The notes below the pieces were generated by a model. That model did no database searches, was not told the origin of the DNA, and worked only from the letters and a program-made list of their open reading frames with translations. A stretch of DNA of 64,000 nt from Leptoclinus maculatus (Eukaryota; Chordata; Actinopteri; Perciformes; Stichaeidae), in the NCBI GenBank assembly GCA_032191485.1, contig JAVDOI010000010.1:22900277-22964276 (forward strand). The letters are read 5' to 3'. The translations under genes and the position numbers were made by a program. Within the stretch, counting starts at the first letter, position 1. Each line of letters opens with the position of its first letter. This document shows, piece by piece, positions 62,498 through 64,000 of the stretch.

Positions 62498-64000
62498 GTA
62501 GAACACGCTTCTGAGCTCACTTTAAAGACATTTAGACTGCTGCCCAGGGGAAGTTCACACAAAGGAGGATAGGAATCACCTTTCATGTGCAGTGCCATGA
62601 ACTAGCTAATGATGCTGCCAAAAGCAAAGTGGATTTACTTTGTTGTCCGAGTTAAATGTTTGGGGAACCAGTGTTTGATGATGCAGGTGGTGAGTTCCTG
62701 TGAAGTGCTTTCAGCTATTTTAGGGTACAAGTGTCACAGGTGGGGGCGGCCCTTCAAATGACAGCCTCCACCTGCTCCATTGTTTTTGGTGAAAGAGCAG
62801 CTGTAATGAAGGTTGCTGACTTGGTTGGGCTCAGTAATTATCAGGAACCCCTGCTGTTATTTGTCTCCTAGTCATAGTTTTACCAGGAACATACATACTA
62901 TGTACAGACTGATTTTAAGGATGAAGGAAAAATACTTTTATAAGTTTTAAAAATATATGTGCCAAATATTCCCCACCAATGTTTTCTAACTAGTTATTGC
63001 AACAGTAACTACCAAGGAAACTACACTATGGATAAGGTTAGAGAATTCAAACTCCTTGGATTATGTTAGGGAGAATAAAATGTCAGCATTCAGTAAGGTT
63101 TGGATAGCTTGCTCAGAATCTGGGATTATGTGTTTGTTAATGTAAGTGGTAATAGTGTAATAGTGGTAAATATGTAAGAAATTCACTGTGATCCAATAGA
63201 TTTGTCCTCATTCATGACACGTTCGTGCAGAGATCTGATCTGATCTTTCTAACTTGTAACTACAAACACATAAAGTCAATGTGTTGTATTTGTCAATATC
63301 AATTTTTCCAAAATGTTTGTCGGTGGTCAGAACCCCAACAGATGTTTTCCATTTCCATTATGTTTCAAAGTGGTACATTCTTGCATGTAATGCCAAATTG
63401 CAATATTGCATATAATACAAAAGCAGCTGCACATGACCTAACACTAGATTGTTGAGCATGGCCTGCAAAAAGTCACACATGAATAACATGCATCGCAGAT
63501 GCCACTCGAGTTCTGATGAACTCGAGTGGTTGAGAGTGGTTCTGATTGAGAGTGCAATGTCTAGGAATGGCACTGGTTTGTGTCCTGCAGGGGACCTTTT
63601 TTGGATGTCTTCCATTCTTACTCTCCTTTTCTGTCTTCTCTCTACTGTCACAAATGTAATTCTATGTTCACTCCCACTCACCCCTTTCTACTGTGACTTT
63701 CACACATGCGATATAGCTCTAGATATCGTTGACAGAGCAGTCAGCCCAGTGGTGGTGCAGCCAGGTTGTTCTTCTAGACCTGTCACCGTGATGCTCAATT
63801 ACCCGTCCTACCCCTACTAGTGGGTGGCTCTTTGGCTCTTGATACACCTTTCCACAGCTGTTTGATTCGCCTGATTTACCTCTCGGCACCAGACGTTTGT
63901 CCACCTCCAGTTGTGACAGTATCCAAGTTCCTTCACTTTGGTAACCAGCCGTGGTTGATTGGGATGATGCACTATGGATGAATTCATTTACCTTTTGTAC
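62498..64000. other. Start of cadherin intron 3
   Basis: Donor gtagaa at 62498. The next type II exon (rest of EC2) is not found before the window ends. A palindromic 'ccactcgag...ctcgagtgg' (about 63502-63530) is present. No other gene supported. Confidence 0.5.

Overview
The window is vertebrate nuclear DNA, almost certainly from a ray-finned (probably percomorph) fish. It holds three phased, canonically spliced exons of a type II classical cadherin, and the DNA around them carries repeat families typical of teleosts: L2-type LINEs, tRNA-derived SINEs, TTAA-flanked MITEs, hAT, Tc1, Harbinger-like and piggyBac relics, and an endogenous retrovirus. There are no bacterial-type operons, and I found no tRNA, rRNA or CRISPR locus. 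Gene density is very low: about 1.3 kb of coding sequence in 64 kb. Layout. 1-6.2 kb: a SINE, then a gutted endogenous retrovirus (821-bp LTRs, identical to each other, minus orientation, 4-bp target duplication). 6.2-18.3 kb: AT-rich sequence with a SINE, a TTAA-flanked MITE, a piggyBac transposase relic, and a nearly readable L2-type LINE (14.1-17.5 kb, minus) with diverged target duplications. 18.3-19.7 kb: first coding exon of the cadherin (plus strand). 19.7-50.2 kb: a 30.5-kb intron with an old L2 copy, a SINE inserted in another repeat, a LINE RT fragment, a BED-finger hAT element with an in-frame 69-bp tandem expansion, a second hAT, a solo LTR of the same retrovirus family, a CpG-rich TTAA-flanked MITE and several simple repeats. 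50.2-50.5 kb: second coding exon. 50.5-62.4 kb: an 11.9-kb intron with two separate three-level transposon nests, a repeat that appears to have captured part of a TRM61-type tRNA methyltransferase gene, and a 1.6-kb minisatellite whose 10-bp register never slips. 62.4-62.5 kb: third coding exon; the rest of the gene lies beyond 64 kb. The cadherin exons join in phase (0, then 1, then 1) and encode a signal peptide, a very long Ser/Asn/Pro/Lys-rich propeptide, EC1 with the two swap tryptophans and calcium motifs, and the start of EC2. From remembered family sequences, EC1 looks closest to cadherin-18 in the 12/18 group. The most unusual biological features are the expanded propeptide and the loss of the final arginine in the otherwise conserved RPKR convertase site (here RPKG). 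No other host gene is supported. Family assignments come from pattern recognition without database searches.
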